This document shows, piece by piece, positions 44,989 through 54,724 of a stretch of DNA of 64,000 nt. The translations under genes and the position numbers were made by a program. How positions within the stretch are numbered: position 1 is the first letter of the stretch; every line of letters starts with the position of its first letter. Below the pieces are notes generated by a model. It had not been told where the DNA came from, did no database searches, and worked only from the letters and a program-made list of their open reading frames with translations. Location of the stretch: contig NZ_FOOT01000003.1 in NCBI RefSeq assembly GCF_900113285.1, forward strand, positions 248,001 to 312,000, written 5' to 3'. Source of the stretch: Pontibacter chinhatensis. Lineage in GTDB: Bacteria > Bacteroidota > Bacteroidia > Cytophagales > Hymenobacteraceae.

Positions 44989-45675
44989 ATGTTCGAAGAC
45001 CTGCTGAGTCTGCTCTTCCCGGAAACCTGCTATGCCTGCAGCGGCAGCCTGGCGCGCGGCGAGAAGTATATCTGCACCAACTGCAGCGTAAAACTGCCCT
45101 ACACCGATTTTCATGTGCACGGGGCCACCGAGCTAAACCCGCTGCAGCGCAGGTTCTGGGGCAAGGTGCCGGTACGCTTTGCCTTCTCCTATCTATACTT
45201 CAGGCCAAAGGGCCGGGTGCAGCGGCTGTTGCACCAGCTAAAGTATAAAGGCGCCAAAGAACTGAGCGAGCACCTGGGGCAACGTTATGGCTCCCTCCTC
45301 TCCGATTTCCAGTACAACAACCAGTTTGATGTGATCGTGCCAGTGCCGCTGCACAAGTATAAATTGCGCCGCAGGGGCTACAACCAGGCGGAGTGGTTTG
45401 CCAAAGGCCTTTCTAAAAGTATGCGCCTGCCCTTCCACGGCAAGGTTATACTGCGCACCACCCACACGGGCACCCAAACCCGTAAAAGCCGCCTCGACCG
45501 CTGGCACAACGTGGAGCAGGTGTTTGAGGTGGCCAAGCCAGAGCAGGTACAGGACAAGCACGTATTGCTGGTGGACGATGTGCTGACAACCGGCGCTACT
45601 CTGGAGGCCTGTGCCCGTGCCCTGCTGGCCGCGGGCGCTACAGAGGTAAGCATAGCCACCATTGCAGCGGCATAG
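44989..45675 (+). CDS. ComF-family phosphoribosyltransferase-like protein
   Basis: 228 residues. An N-terminal zinc ribbon (CYAC and CTNC, about 14-17 and 31-34) is followed by a phosphoribosyltransferase fold. The PRPP loop LLVDDVLTTGATLEACARAL is near 190. VPVPLHKYKLRRRGYNQAEW is the family hallmark. ComF proteins are needed for DNA uptake in naturally competent bacteria, and homologues are widespread with unclear roles. In view of the very dense short repeat in this genome, a competence role is of interest but not shown. Confidence 0.9.
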   Translation: MFEDLLSLLFPETCYACSGSLARGEKYICTNCSVKLPYTDFHVHGATELNPLQRRFWGKVPVRFAFSYLYFRPKGRVQRLLHQLKYKGAKELSEHLGQRYGSLLSDFQYNNQFDVIVPVPLHKYKLRRRGYNQAEWFAKGLSKSMRLPFHGKVILRTTHTGTQTRKSRLDRWHNVEQVFEVAKPEQVQDKHVLLVDDVLTTGATLEACARALLAAGATEVSIATIAAA

Positions 45676-45796
45676 CGGCCAGGTTATACTTTGCAGCTAC
45701 AAAGACGGACCGGATGCGGTTAGTTTTCGCCTTGTGCGGTTATTTTTTCGTAGTCAGAGGAGCTGCTTCAGAGGCAGTTTTTAAGATAACGGATGA

Positions 45797-47323
45797 ATGA
45801 CTATGGTGATGAATAACAACACTGCTGAAAATAATGGTACAGATGTGGTACTGATTGGGGCTGGCATTATGAGTGCCACTCTGGGCATGATGCTGAAAGA
45901 GCTGAACCCAGACCTAAAAATTGAAGTGCTGGAACGGCTGGATGGAGCCGCCGCCGAAAGCTCCGATGCCTGGAACAATGCCGGAACGGGCCATTCCGCC
46001 TTCTGCGAGCTCAACTACACGCCCGAAAAACCCGACGGCTCCATCGACATCACCAAGGCGGTGCGCATTGCCGAATCGTTCGAAATCTCCAAGCAGTTCT
46101 GGGCCTACCTCATCAAGAACAATATCATCGAGCTGCCCACCTCCTTTATCCGGAACATTCCGCACATCAGCTTTGTGTGGGGCAACGACAACGTGGATTT
46201 CCTGCGCAAGCGCTACGAGGCCATGGTGCAGTGCCACTTGTTTGATGAGATGGTGTACACGGAGGACCGTGAGCAACTGAAGGAGTGGATTCCGTTGGTG
46301 ATGGAGGGCAGGGACAGCGCGGATCCCGTAGCTGCCACCCGCATGGATCTGGGCACAGACGTGAACTTTGGCGCCCTGACGCGCAGCATGTTCGACTATT
46401 TACAGAATAAATGCGGCATGGAAACGCACTTCGGCCATGAGGTGCGGAAGTTAAAACAGATGGAGGACGGCCGCTGGCGCATCACCGTGAAGGACCTGCA
46501 GACGGGAGAGAAACGCAAAATGTATACCCGCTACGTGTTTATTGGGGCCGGAGGCGGTGCACTGCCACTACTGGAAAAATCGAAAATACCGGAGGGAAAA
46601 GGCTACGGAGGCTTCCCGGTGAGTGGGCAATGGTTGCGGTGCATTAACCGATCGGTTATAGAAAAACACGAAGCCAAAGTATACGGAAAGGCAGCCGTGG
46701 GCTCGCCACCTATGTCGGTGCCGCACCTGGACACGCGGTACATCAACGGGAAGCGCGAGCTGCTGTTCGGACCTTATGCGGGTTTCTCCACCAAATTCCT
46801 GAAGCGCGGCTCGTTCATGGACCTTCCCAAGTCAATTAAACCTACCAACCTGCGGCCCATGATTTCGGCCGGTTTGCAGAACATGTCCCTCACCAAATAC
46901 CTCATAGACCAGGTACGCCAATCGCCGCTGGACCGGATTGAGGCGCTTAAGGATTTTTACCCGGATGCCCGCCCGGAGGACTGGAAACTGGAGGTGGCCG
47001 GCCAGCGGGTGCAGATCATCAAAAAGGATGCTGACAAGGGCGGTGTGCTGGAGTTCGGAACAGAGGTGGTAAGCGGTGCTAACTGTACCCTGGCGGCGCT
47101 TTTGGGGGCTTCTCCGGGGGCCTCTACGGCCGTTTCCATTATGCTGAGCTTGTTGGAGCGCTGTTTCATGCACCGCATCAACACCGAGGAGTGGCAGGTA
47201 AAGCTAAAAGAGATGATCCCGTCTTATGGCCAGTCGCTTGCCGGAAACCCTGCCCTGCTGGACCAGGTGCGCTCTTACACCAGCGAGGTGCTGGGGCTGG
47301 TGCCGGCTACAGCGAAGAGATAG
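45797..47323 (+). CDS. mqo: Malate:quinone oxidoreductase
   Basis: 508 residues. The N-terminal FAD motif is DVVLIGAGIMSATLG (about 16-30). Further hallmarks are NNAGTGHSAFCELNYTP, RMDLGTDVNFGALTR, IGAGGGALPLL and LLGASPGASTAVSIML near the C-terminus. It oxidises malate to oxaloacetate and passes electrons to the quinone pool at the membrane, replacing or adding to NAD malate dehydrogenase. The start is the first ATG of several close Met codons (45797, 45803, 45809). A hairpin follows at 47347. Confidence 0.95.
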   Translation: MTMVMNNNTAENNGTDVVLIGAGIMSATLGMMLKELNPDLKIEVLERLDGAAAESSDAWNNAGTGHSAFCELNYTPEKPDGSIDITKAVRIAESFEISKQFWAYLIKNNIIELPTSFIRNIPHISFVWGNDNVDFLRKRYEAMVQCHLFDEMVYTEDREQLKEWIPLVMEGRDSADPVAATRMDLGTDVNFGALTRSMFDYLQNKCGMETHFGHEVRKLKQMEDGRWRITVKDLQTGEKRKMYTRYVFIGAGGGALPLLEKSKIPEGKGYGGFPVSGQWLRCINRSVIEKHEAKVYGKAAVGSPPMSVPHLDTRYINGKRELLFGPYAGFSTKFLKRGSFMDLPKSIKPTNLRPMISAGLQNMSLTKYLIDQVRQSPLDRIEALKDFYPDARPEDWKLEVAGQRVQIIKKDADKGGVLEFGTEVVSGANCTLAALLGASPGASTAVSIMLSLLERCFMHRINTEEWQVKLKEMIPSYGQSLAGNPALLDQVRSYTSEVLGLVPATAKR

Positions 47324-47346
47324 AGCCTATAATGCCTATAATAAAA

Positions 47347-47397
47347 TATACCCCATAGCAGGATATGAAGTATAAGCATCCACTGCTATGGGGTATA
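47347..47397. terminator. Hairpin after mqo, probable terminator
   Basis: A 15-bp perfect stem (TATACCCCATAGCAG with CTGCTATGGGGTATA) around a 21-base loop that contains AAGTATA. It is followed by AAAATAT, not by a clean T run, so termination is probable but not certain. Confidence 0.55.
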
Positions 47398-47545
47398 AAA
47401 TATGGCCTGTGCTTAAGGGAGGCTACAAAAGTGTAAGTACAACGTCAGGTAAAAGTATAAAACAGGAGCAACAAGAAGCTGCTTCTTAAACTTGACGACG
47501 GCTTCACAGCCGGAGAGTCGTTCGTCTAAAGTCCCTTTGTCCTTC

Positions 47546-48022
47546 TTAGCTGCTTGTTTGCTCCCGGTGCACATCCGATAAGGAAGGCTCTGCATACTCT
47601 ATTTCCTCTGCCGTTTCCAGGTCGTCCAGCAGTTCCTTTACCACGGCGTAGTTAATGTTTAGCGGCACCTCCAGCACAAAGAAATCCTCGTTCACCTCCA
47701 CCGACACGCAACCCAACTCGGCAAACTTCCGGCGAATATCCAGCAAAGGTGTTTCCTCATTCTGGCGGATAACCTGTATGGTGGAGTTGCCCGATGGCTG
47801 CACCGTTTCCTTGTACAGCAGCCCCTCCTCCATGGCGTCATAGGTGGCGCGCACCACATCCTCCGTGGCAATTAGCGGCACATAGTATGGGATGCTGTCT
47901 ACCCGATAGAGGTCCTGCGCATCCTCCACCTTTTGTGCCCATAGGGTTTCTGTCATCTCGCGCTCAAAAACATCGCTGTAGAAACGGAAGATGATCTTAT
48001 AGCCTTGCTCCTTCTCGTTCAT
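47546..48022 (-). CDS. DUF4265 family protein
   Basis: 158 residues from the ATG at 48022. A frame to 48220 would cross the gldK/J terminator and is rejected. It has the DUF4265 layout: KIIFRFYSDVFEREMTETLWA, YRVDSIPYYVPLIATEDVV and a C-terminal ferredoxin-like half (VSVEVNEDFFVLEVPL). The function is unknown. The family is often found with restriction or defence-type islands in other bacteria, but nothing similar is here. It is separated from the GldK/J gene by a terminator, so probably monocistronic. Confidence 0.8.
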   Translation of the reverse strand: MNEKEQGYKIIFRFYSDVFEREMTETLWAQKVEDAQDLYRVDSIPYYVPLIATEDVVRATYDAMEEGLLYKETVQPSGNSTIQVIRQNEETPLLDIRRKFAELGCVSVEVNEDFFVLEVPLNINYAVVKELLDDLETAEEIEYAEPSLSDVHREQTSS

Positions 48023-48040
48023 CTGAAGTATAAAGTATAA

Positions 48041-48080
48041 AAAAGTAAAAGCCCGAACCTTAGCCCGGGCTTTTACTTTT
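48041..48080 (-). terminator. Terminator after the GldK/J-like gene
   Basis: A 15-bp stem (AAAAGTAAAAGCCCG with CGGGCTTTTACTTTT), 22 bp past the stop codon, with a T-rich minus-strand tail. Confidence 0.88.
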
Positions 48081-48102
48081 ACTATGTGTAACTGATATTG
48101 TT

Positions 48103-49329
48103 CTATCTGTTTGAGCCAGCGTTGATCATGGCGCAACGGAAACCGATGGTAGCTGTAGAAGAATCCTGAGCCATGAAGCGGCGTGTACCAGGAGACAACC
48201 AGTAAGCTACGTCTTTCCAAGAACCTCCTTTGTAAACGCGAACCTCATCGCTTACCAGGGAGTGGTATCCTTCGCTGGAGTCATAGTTAGTAGACTCGTC
48301 CAGGAAGCCGTCACGACGGAACGGGTTCAGGTCTTCCACATCCTGGAAAGAAAGCGGACGGTACACGTCCTGCACCCACTCGTTTACGTTACCAGCCATG
48401 TTGTACAGGCCGAAGTCATTTGGCGGATAGGCGTAGATGTAGTCAGTGATCATGGCACCATCGTTCAGGGAGCCTGCAATACCGGCATAGTCACCGCGGC
48501 CGCGCTTGAAGTTAGCCATGAACTTACCCATTTGCTTGCCATACGGATTACGCACCTGATGGCCATCCCATGGGTAAATACGGCGGTTATTCTGGTTTTC
48601 GTCTTCTGTGTACTGGGTGCCGATCATAGCCTGCGCTGCATACTCCCACTCAGCCTCTGTGGGCAGGCGGTAGTTCGGCAGCACGTAGCCAGACTCGATA
48701 GATGGCTTCTCGCCTTCAGTGGTCTCGCCACCTCTGTTACGACCAAACAGACCTCTTCTGCCACCACCAGTTGCCTGCTGTGCCAGAATCTGGTTTACCT
48801 TGTTGGTACGCCAGATAGCGAAGTCGTTTGCCTGCAGCCAGCTCACGCCTACTACCGGGAAGAAGCGGAAGCCTGGGTAGCGCAGGTAATACGTTACATA
48901 CGGGTCGTTGAAGGAAAGCTGCTGAGACCAAACAGTAGTATCCGGCAGGGCAGCCTGGTATACTTCCGGCAGCGAGTCACGCTTCAGGTCGTGCAGGTAC
49001 TCCAGCCAGTGTATGTTCGCTACTTCGGTTTCATCCATATAGAAAGAAGCCACAGTCACGGTGCGCTCCACGTTGTCGCGCGTCATGGCGATGTCCTCCT
49101 CCATTGAGCCAAGTACGGTGCGACCACCCTCAATAAAGACCAATCCTGGACCTTGCGGGAACTCGGCGTAATCAGCTACGTCGAAAGCATTCTCGTCTTC
49201 GCCATACTCAGCGCCGGTGGCAGAACTGTAAGCGCCAGGGTTTGTGCTGGTTGGCTGGCCACCCTTACCACAAGCAGTGAGCAGCATGCCTCCTACAACC
49301 GCAGCCGATAAATACTTGATTAACTTCAT
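48103..49329 (-). CDS. GldK/GldJ-like gliding/T9SS lipoprotein (SUMF1 domain)
   Basis: 408 residues. The signal peptide ends in lipobox LTAC at Cys20. A formylglycine-generating-enzyme-like (SUMF1) domain (about 60-400) has GPGLVFIEGG, ASFYMDETEVANIHWLEYL, RLPTEAEWEYAA, NMAGNVNEWVQDVYRPL and YKGGSWKDVAYW. GldK (PorK) and GldJ are SUMF1-type lipoproteins without formylglycine activity; PorK forms the periplasmic ring of the type IX secretion system. The GPGLVFIEGG and SFYMDETE blocks lean toward GldK. It directly follows a PorP/SprF gene (63 bp), as in the porP-porK order of Porphyromonas, but porL, porM and porN are absent here. Confidence 0.85.
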   Translation of the reverse strand: MKLIKYLSAAVVGGMLLTACGKGGQPTSTNPGAYSSATGAEYGEDENAFDVADYAEFPQGPGLVFIEGGRTVLGSMEEDIAMTRDNVERTVTVASFYMDETEVANIHWLEYLHDLKRDSLPEVYQAALPDTTVWSQQLSFNDPYVTYYLRYPGFRFFPVVGVSWLQANDFAIWRTNKVNQILAQQATGGGRRGLFGRNRGGETTEGEKPSIESGYVLPNYRLPTEAEWEYAAQAMIGTQYTEDENQNNRRIYPWDGHQVRNPYGKQMGKFMANFKRGRGDYAGIAGSLNDGAMITDYIYAYPPNDFGLYNMAGNVNEWVQDVYRPLSFQDVEDLNPFRRDGFLDESTNYDSSEGYHSLVSDEVRVYKGGSWKDVAYWLSPGTRRFMAQDSSTATIGFRCAMINAGSNR

Positions 49330-49392
49330 AAAATAGTACCTAATTTAGATAAGGTTCTTGTAACGTAAATTAATGTGCAATTATAAATAATA

Positions 49393-50412
49393 TTAGAATG
49401 CCGGACAAACAATGCCTCTGTTAATTTTGCGGTTTAAACGGCTCCTAAACAAATTGTTAAAATCAGCCCCTTCAAAAACCAGCGAAACCTCGTTTGTGCC
49501 GCCCATTTCCCTGCTAATTCCCTTCAGCCCCACATCGTGGCTGAAGCCTGCCCTTAGCTGCTCTAGCTGCAGGCCCGCCATAAGGGACAAGGATTGGTCC
49601 TGGTTAGTTCCACCTACAGCGGGTACTCCTTTGTATATTATCCCTAACGTCAGGGGTGTGTATTTAGTATAGAGCCCTAAATCTAATCTTTTAGAACTTT
49701 GCTGATGTATAAACGTGGCTGCCGGCGTAAAGCTCAGCTCGAATAACTGACCGCGCTCTTCATACGATCTGGCGTAAAATTTATACCCGGCGACGGCCGT
49801 GAAGCGCAGGGGCAGCTTGGTTGTTTGGCTCAGATCATACGTGGGCTGGTTGAGGTGCGCGGCGGTAAGCCCCACCCAGGCTTGGCCCGAGTATAGCAGA
49901 CCGCCCACGGTAAAATCTGTATAGGTATTGGGATTAAACTCAAGCACTTCCGCCGATCTCACGGCCACCATGCCGTTGTCCGACAACTGGTCGCCGAAGA
50001 CCAGGTTGTCGTAGTCGAGGTTGAGGCGATTTATACTTGCCTGCAGCCCCGCCGACATGGCCCAACTGTCGCTCAGGTTGGTGTGGTAGGCATAACCCAG
50101 CCCGGCCTGTAGTTTTTTGAGCCCCCCTACCCCGGCACGGTCCTGCTGAAGGGTCAAGCTAATTGCACTTTTCGAATCGGGTATACGGAAGGCAGCGGCC
50201 AGGGAGTTGGTAACAAAGGAGCCGTTGAGCGTAGGCCACTGCTTGCGGTGCGACACCCCGACGCTCCAGCTGTGGTCGAGGCCGGCAAAGGCGGGGTTGA
50301 GGAACAGGCGGTTGGCGTACTGCTGCGTGTGCTGCACATCCTGGGCCGCGGAAGTATACATCCACAGGCAGGCCATGCCTAGCAGCCATATCTTTTTTAA
50401 ACCAGCACCCAT
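49393..50412 (-). CDS. PorP/SprF family type IX secretion system outer-membrane protein
   Basis: 339 residues. The signal peptide (about 1-23, AAQ) is followed by the family opening QYANRLFLNPAFAGLDHSWSVGVSHRKQWP and an outer-membrane beta-barrel of alternating strands, ending GADFNNLFRSRLN. PorP/SprF proteins bind PorE/SprE-type partners and help attach or secrete T9SS adhesins. It is likely in one operon with the GldK/J-like lipoprotein gene downstream. Confidence 0.9.
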   Translation of the reverse strand: MGAGLKKIWLLGMACLWMYTSAAQDVQHTQQYANRLFLNPAFAGLDHSWSVGVSHRKQWPTLNGSFVTNSLAAAFRIPDSKSAISLTLQQDRAGVGGLKKLQAGLGYAYHTNLSDSWAMSAGLQASINRLNLDYDNLVFGDQLSDNGMVAVRSAEVLEFNPNTYTDFTVGGLLYSGQAWVGLTAAHLNQPTYDLSQTTKLPLRFTAVAGYKFYARSYEERGQLFELSFTPAATFIHQQSSKRLDLGLYTKYTPLTLGIIYKGVPAVGGTNQDQSLSLMAGLQLEQLRAGFSHDVGLKGISREMGGTNEVSLVFEGADFNNLFRSRLNRKINRGIVCPAF

Positions 50413-50555
50413 ACCTTACAATTTTCGCCCAATGCGGCAGTTAAGTTATTCATTAGGTTACCTGTGCCCCAACCAAAGTATAAAGTAGCACGATTTTAGC
50501 TATAATTGCTATAGTTTAGCTTTTACATTCCGTACATACTCCAAAACTACTACTC

Positions 50556-53500
50556 ATGAAAAAAATTGCCATTGGCTTTGGTATCTTTCTGGTCCTGTTG
50601 CTGATAGCGGCGGCGCTGGTGCCCGTGCTGTTTAAAGATAAAATCAAACTCGCCCTCGACCAGCAGATAGCAGAGAACATAAACGCGCAGGTAATCTACA
50701 AAACCGACGACGTGAGCCTCTCGCTTTTCCGCGACTTCCCTAACCTGTCGCTGGGCGTGGAGAACCTCTCCGTGGTAGGCGTGGACTCCTTTGCCACCGA
50801 TACCCTGGCCCGTGTTCCCTCCTTCCGGTTGGGCATGAACCTGCTGAGCGTTTTCGGGGACGAGCTGAAAGTGAACTCTATCACACTGGATGAGCCGGTG
50901 ATCCGCTTGCTGGTGCTCAAGAGCGGCAAGGCCAACTGGGACATCATGAAGGAGGACACCACCGTGACCGAACCGACCGATACCACCGCCTCCGACTTTA
51001 ACATGGCCATAAAGGGCTGGAAAGTGAACAACGGCACCATCTACTACGACGACCTGAGCATTCCGTTTGGCTTTGCGGCCTACAACGTGCAGCACAGCGG
51101 CAGCGGCGACTTTGAGAAAGACGTGTTCGATATGGACTCGAAAACCACGGCCGACCGCTTCGTCATGACCTATGACGGCGTAAATTACCTGGAAAACGCC
51201 CGCCTGGACGCTGACGTGACCATGGCCATGGACCTGAACCAGTCGCTGTATACTTTCAAAGACAACAACATCCGCATCAACGAGTTTCCGTTTAAGTTTG
51301 CTGGTACCATCCTGATGCCCGAGGAGGCGATTGACTTCGACCTGACCTTCAGTGCCACCGAAACTGACTTCCGAAACGTGCTGTCGGTGGTGCCGGGCAT
51401 GTACAGCGAGGAGTTCGAGAACATTAAGACAGAGGGCAAGCTGAGCTTCGATGGTTACTTCAAGGGCCGCATGATCGATACCCTGATGCCGGGCTATGGT
51501 GTGGACCTGAAGGTAATGGAAGGCTTTTTCAAGTACCCGGACCTGCCGGAGGCTGCGCGCAACATCAACGTGGACATGAGCGTGGCCAGCAAGGACGGTA
51601 CCCTGCAGAACACTAACATTAACATCCGCCAGTTCCACATGGATTTGGGCAAAAACCCGATTGATGCCAAGGTGGTTGTCAACGGCCTGGAGACGATGCA
51701 GGTGGATGGCAACGTGAAGGCAAACGTAGACCTGGCCGAGCTAACCAAAGTATACCCGGTGGAGGGAATGACCCTGCGCGGCCTGCTGAAAGTGGACGCC
51801 GATGCCAAGGGCACCTACTCCGAAACCAGCATGCCGGTAATAGACGCCGACCTGAACCTGACCAACGGTTACATCAAGTCCAAAGACTTCCCGGCGCCGA
51901 TCCAGAACCTGAACATGGTGACGAATGTGCGCAACACCACCGGCAACACCGACGACACCCGCATCAACATTGAGCGCTTTAACATGACCCTGGATGGCGA
52001 GCCGCTGGAAGGCCGCATGCTGATCACAGGAATTGACAAGCCCGCTTTCGACGGCCGCATCAAAGGTATCCTGGACCTGGAGAAGCTGACGAAGATCTTC
52101 CCGCAGGAAGGTATGACGGTGGCCGGCCGCATCAATGCGGACGTAACAGCCAAGGGCAAGCTCAGCGACATTGAGGCTGAGAAGTATAACAACGTGGTGG
52201 CAAACGGCACCATGGCCATCAGCAACCTCAACTTTGTGAGCACTGACCTGCCGCAGGGCTTTAAAATCGCCAAGGCCAACGCCACGTTCAACAACGAGCG
52301 CGTGAACCTGCAGAACATGAGCGGGCACCTGGGTAAGAGCGATTTCCAGGCGAATGGTTCGGTATCTAACTACATTGGTTATGCGCTGGCCGACGACCAA
52401 CCGCTGCGCGGCAGCTTCAACCTGACCTCCAACGTGTTCGATGTGAACGAATGGATGGTGGATGAGACTTCGGGGCAGCCGGTGGAAGGAGCAGAAGAAG
52501 GCGTGGTGGAAGTGCCTGCCAACCTCGACCTGGCCCTGAACATCGATGCCAAACAGGTACTTTACTCAAACCTAAAGCTCAGCAACATGAGCGGCCAGGT
52601 GCAGGTAAAGGACCAGGTGGCCAGGCTGAACAAGGTAACCTTCAACACCCTGGGCGGCACTTTTGCCGCCAGTGGTAGCTATAATACCAAGAGCTTGCAG
52701 AAACCTCTTTTTGATATGAAGCTCGATATTCAAGATCTGGGTTTCAAAGAGGCTTTCAACGCATTTAATACTGTGCAGGCCTTTGCCCCTATCGCCAAGT
52801 TGCTGGAGGGCAAGTTTAACACCAGCTTTGCCTTTGCCGGGGAGTTGGGCCAGGACATGGTGCCGGTTTTCCAGACGCTGGATGGCAAAGGCGTGATCAA
52901 CGTGCTGCACGCTGCTGTGCGCGATGTGCCGATAGTGGAAAAAATCAGCAGCCTGACCCATTTTGAGGAGTTGCGCAGCTTTGTAATTGAGAACAAGAAG
53001 ATAGACGCCCAGATCATTGACGGCAAACTCGTCGTGAAGCCATTCCACCTTAAAGTCGGCGATATCGATATGTCGGTGGGAGGTAGCACGGCTGCAACCG
53101 GCAACATGGATTTCACCACAGCCCTGAACGTGCCGACCGGCAAAGTGGGCCAGCAGCTTGGCTCCAGATTGACCAATTTACTTGGCGCAAACCAAAACCT
53201 GGTGAACACCGAGCGCGTGACTCTGAACCTGAGCGTGGGCGGCACCTTCAGCGACCCGAAAGTAGCGCTGGCGGGAGGCTCTGTAAAAGAGAAGGCCGCC
53301 GACATTGTAGAGAACGTGGTGCAGGAGAAACTGAATGTGGTGAAACAGCAGGCCGATGCCCGCAAGCAGCAACTGCAGGACAGCGTAAACGCGGAGGTAG
53401 ACCGCCGCAAGCAGGAACTGGAGCGAAAGGCCCAGGAGGAGCTGGCGAAGAAACGGCAGGAGGCTGAGCAGCAGATCAAGAAGCAGGCAACCGATAAGGT

Positions 53501-53564
53501 AGGAGGCTTCCTGAAAGGGCTTACCAAACCGGCACAGCAGGACACCACGAAGAACCAGCAATAA
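50556..53564 (+). CDS. AsmA-family protein
   Basis: 1002 residues. One N-terminal membrane anchor (about 4-26) is followed by an AsmA-type N-terminal domain (SLSLFRDFPNLSLGVENLSVVG, about 53-75). A long repetitive beta region comes next, in which similar units recur (FNMTLDGEPLEGRMLITG, NIRQFHMDLGKNP and related). An AsmA_2-like C-terminal part (about 690-900) and a charged coiled coil (about 920-985) complete it. AsmA/TamB-like proteins form periplasmic grooves thought to carry phospholipids to the outer membrane. It is monocistronic, with a terminator downstream. Confidence 0.88.
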   Translation: MKKIAIGFGIFLVLLLIAAALVPVLFKDKIKLALDQQIAENINAQVIYKTDDVSLSLFRDFPNLSLGVENLSVVGVDSFATDTLARVPSFRLGMNLLSVFGDELKVNSITLDEPVIRLLVLKSGKANWDIMKEDTTVTEPTDTTASDFNMAIKGWKVNNGTIYYDDLSIPFGFAAYNVQHSGSGDFEKDVFDMDSKTTADRFVMTYDGVNYLENARLDADVTMAMDLNQSLYTFKDNNIRINEFPFKFAGTILMPEEAIDFDLTFSATETDFRNVLSVVPGMYSEEFENIKTEGKLSFDGYFKGRMIDTLMPGYGVDLKVMEGFFKYPDLPEAARNINVDMSVASKDGTLQNTNINIRQFHMDLGKNPIDAKVVVNGLETMQVDGNVKANVDLAELTKVYPVEGMTLRGLLKVDADAKGTYSETSMPVIDADLNLTNGYIKSKDFPAPIQNLNMVTNVRNTTGNTDDTRINIERFNMTLDGEPLEGRMLITGIDKPAFDGRIKGILDLEKLTKIFPQEGMTVAGRINADVTAKGKLSDIEAEKYNNVVANGTMAISNLNFVSTDLPQGFKIAKANATFNNERVNLQNMSGHLGKSDFQANGSVSNYIGYALADDQPLRGSFNLTSNVFDVNEWMVDETSGQPVEGAEEGVVEVPANLDLALNIDAKQVLYSNLKLSNMSGQVQVKDQVARLNKVTFNTLGGTFAASGSYNTKSLQKPLFDMKLDIQDLGFKEAFNAFNTVQAFAPIAKLLEGKFNTSFAFAGELGQDMVPVFQTLDGKGVINVLHAAVRDVPIVEKISSLTHFEELRSFVIENKKIDAQIIDGKLVVKPFHLKVGDIDMSVGGSTAATGNMDFTTALNVPTGKVGQQLGSRLTNLLGANQNLVNTERVTLNLSVGGTFSDPKVALAGGSVKEKAADIVENVVQEKLNVVKQQADARKQQLQDSVNAEVDRRKQELERKAQEELAKKRQEAEQQIKKQATDKVGGFLKGLTKPAQQDTTKNQQ

Positions 53565-53604
53565 GCTTTAAAGTATAAGCGCTGCGTAATCAGCGAAATA
53601 GCAT

Positions 53605-53647
53605 AATTCCAGCAAGGGTAGCCATCCCTGCTGGAATTTATTTTTTT
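53605..53647 (+). terminator. Terminator after the AsmA-like gene
   Basis: AATTCCAGC pairs with GCTGGAATT, with an inner AGGG/CCCT pair, followed by seven T residues. Confidence 0.85.
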
Positions 53648-53739
53648 AGCGCTATATATAAGAGTGCAACTTTTCCCCGTTATAGAATGTAAAAGGGGGC
53701 TTCCCCAAAGCATAGTGTTATTAACCAATGCAATTTTAC

Positions 53740-54537
53740 ATGATGAAAAAGAAGTTTTTTCTCCCTCTGATGCTGAGCGGCCTGGTATGGTTTAGCTCAT
53801 GCGACAGCAACGATGACAACGGCACGGGCACCGCCCGCATGGAGGTGCGCATGACCGACGCACCCGGCGACTACGAGGAGGTGAACGTGGAGATCAAGTC
53901 GGTGCAGATACACAGGGAGGATGGAGACACGGAAAGTGGCTGGATTACGCTGGATGAGATCCACCCGGGCATTTACAACCTGCTGGACTTTGCCAATGGC
54001 CGCGATACCCTGCTGGCTAGTGCCGAGCTGCCTGTGGGGCACATCTCGCAGATCAGGCTTATACTTGGCGACAACAACTCCGTGAAGTTGAAGAACGGAG
54101 ACGAAATAGCCCTGAAAACCCCAAGTGGCCAGACATCCGGCGTAAAGCTGAAAATTGATGCCCACCTGGAGGATGACGTGACTTACATGGTGCTGCTCGA
54201 CTTCGACGCGGCCCGGTCGGTGGTGCCGAAGGGGAACGGTGGCTATAACCTGAAACCGGTCATCCGCACCATCACGCAGGCCATTGCCGGCGGCATAAAA
54301 GGAAAGGTGACACCGGCAGAGTATAAACCAGGCATCTACGTTATCTCCGCTGCCAACGATACCATTGGCGGTTTTGCCAACGAGAGCGGCGACTTCCTGA
54401 TCAAAGGCGTACCGGCCGGAACCTACCGAGTAGAATTCATCACAGAGGACGATGCTCATAACCTAACCGTGGAGAACGTAAGCGTGTCGCAGAACCAGAT
54501 CAAAGACCTGGGGGTAGTAGAGCTGCCGCAGGAGTAA
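53740..54537 (+). CDS. DUF4382 lipoprotein
   Basis: 265 residues from the ATG at 53740 (53728 and 53743 are alternatives). The signal peptide is followed by lipobox FSSC. An aspartate-rich linker leads to a DUF4382 domain (about 32-180, opening MEVRMTDAPGDYEEVNVEIKS) and a C-terminal carboxypeptidase-regulatory-like beta sandwich (about 185-262, GIKGKVTPAEYKPGIYV). It is a surface or periplasmic lipoprotein of unknown role. It is read in the same direction as the AsmA-like gene but has its own region and terminator. Confidence 0.85.
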   Translation: MMKKKFFLPLMLSGLVWFSSCDSNDDNGTGTARMEVRMTDAPGDYEEVNVEIKSVQIHREDGDTESGWITLDEIHPGIYNLLDFANGRDTLLASAELPVGHISQIRLILGDNNSVKLKNGDEIALKTPSGQTSGVKLKIDAHLEDDVTYMVLLDFDAARSVVPKGNGGYNLKPVIRTITQAIAGGIKGKVTPAEYKPGIYVISAANDTIGGFANESGDFLIKGVPAGTYRVEFITEDDAHNLTVENVSVSQNQIKDLGVVELPQE

Positions 54538-54582
54538 TCTCTGACAAGTGACAGCTTGACAAAAGACTGTTAGACGATAGAC

Positions 54583-54619
54583 AAAAAAGGAGCCTCTCTA
54601 TTCGGGAGGCTCCTTTTTT
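54583..54619. terminator. Terminator between convergent DUF4382 and DinB genes
   Basis: A 14-bp perfect stem (AAAAAAGGAGCCTC with GAGGCTCCTTTTTT), usable in both directions. Confidence 0.88.
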
Positions 54620-54724
54620 ATACTTACCGCTGGCGCGAGTTTACAGTTCGTGCCTACCGATAATGCTGAGCTTGTAACTATACTTGCTCTTTCGTCCTTT
54701 GTCTAAAAATCCTTTGTCAAGGAT

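Noticed and set aside
50550..51638. Open frame of 362 codons opposite the AsmA-like gene
   Set aside because: Antisense shadow. The AsmA-like frame has an anchor, repeats and a coiled coil; the reverse frame has none of these and no family signal.
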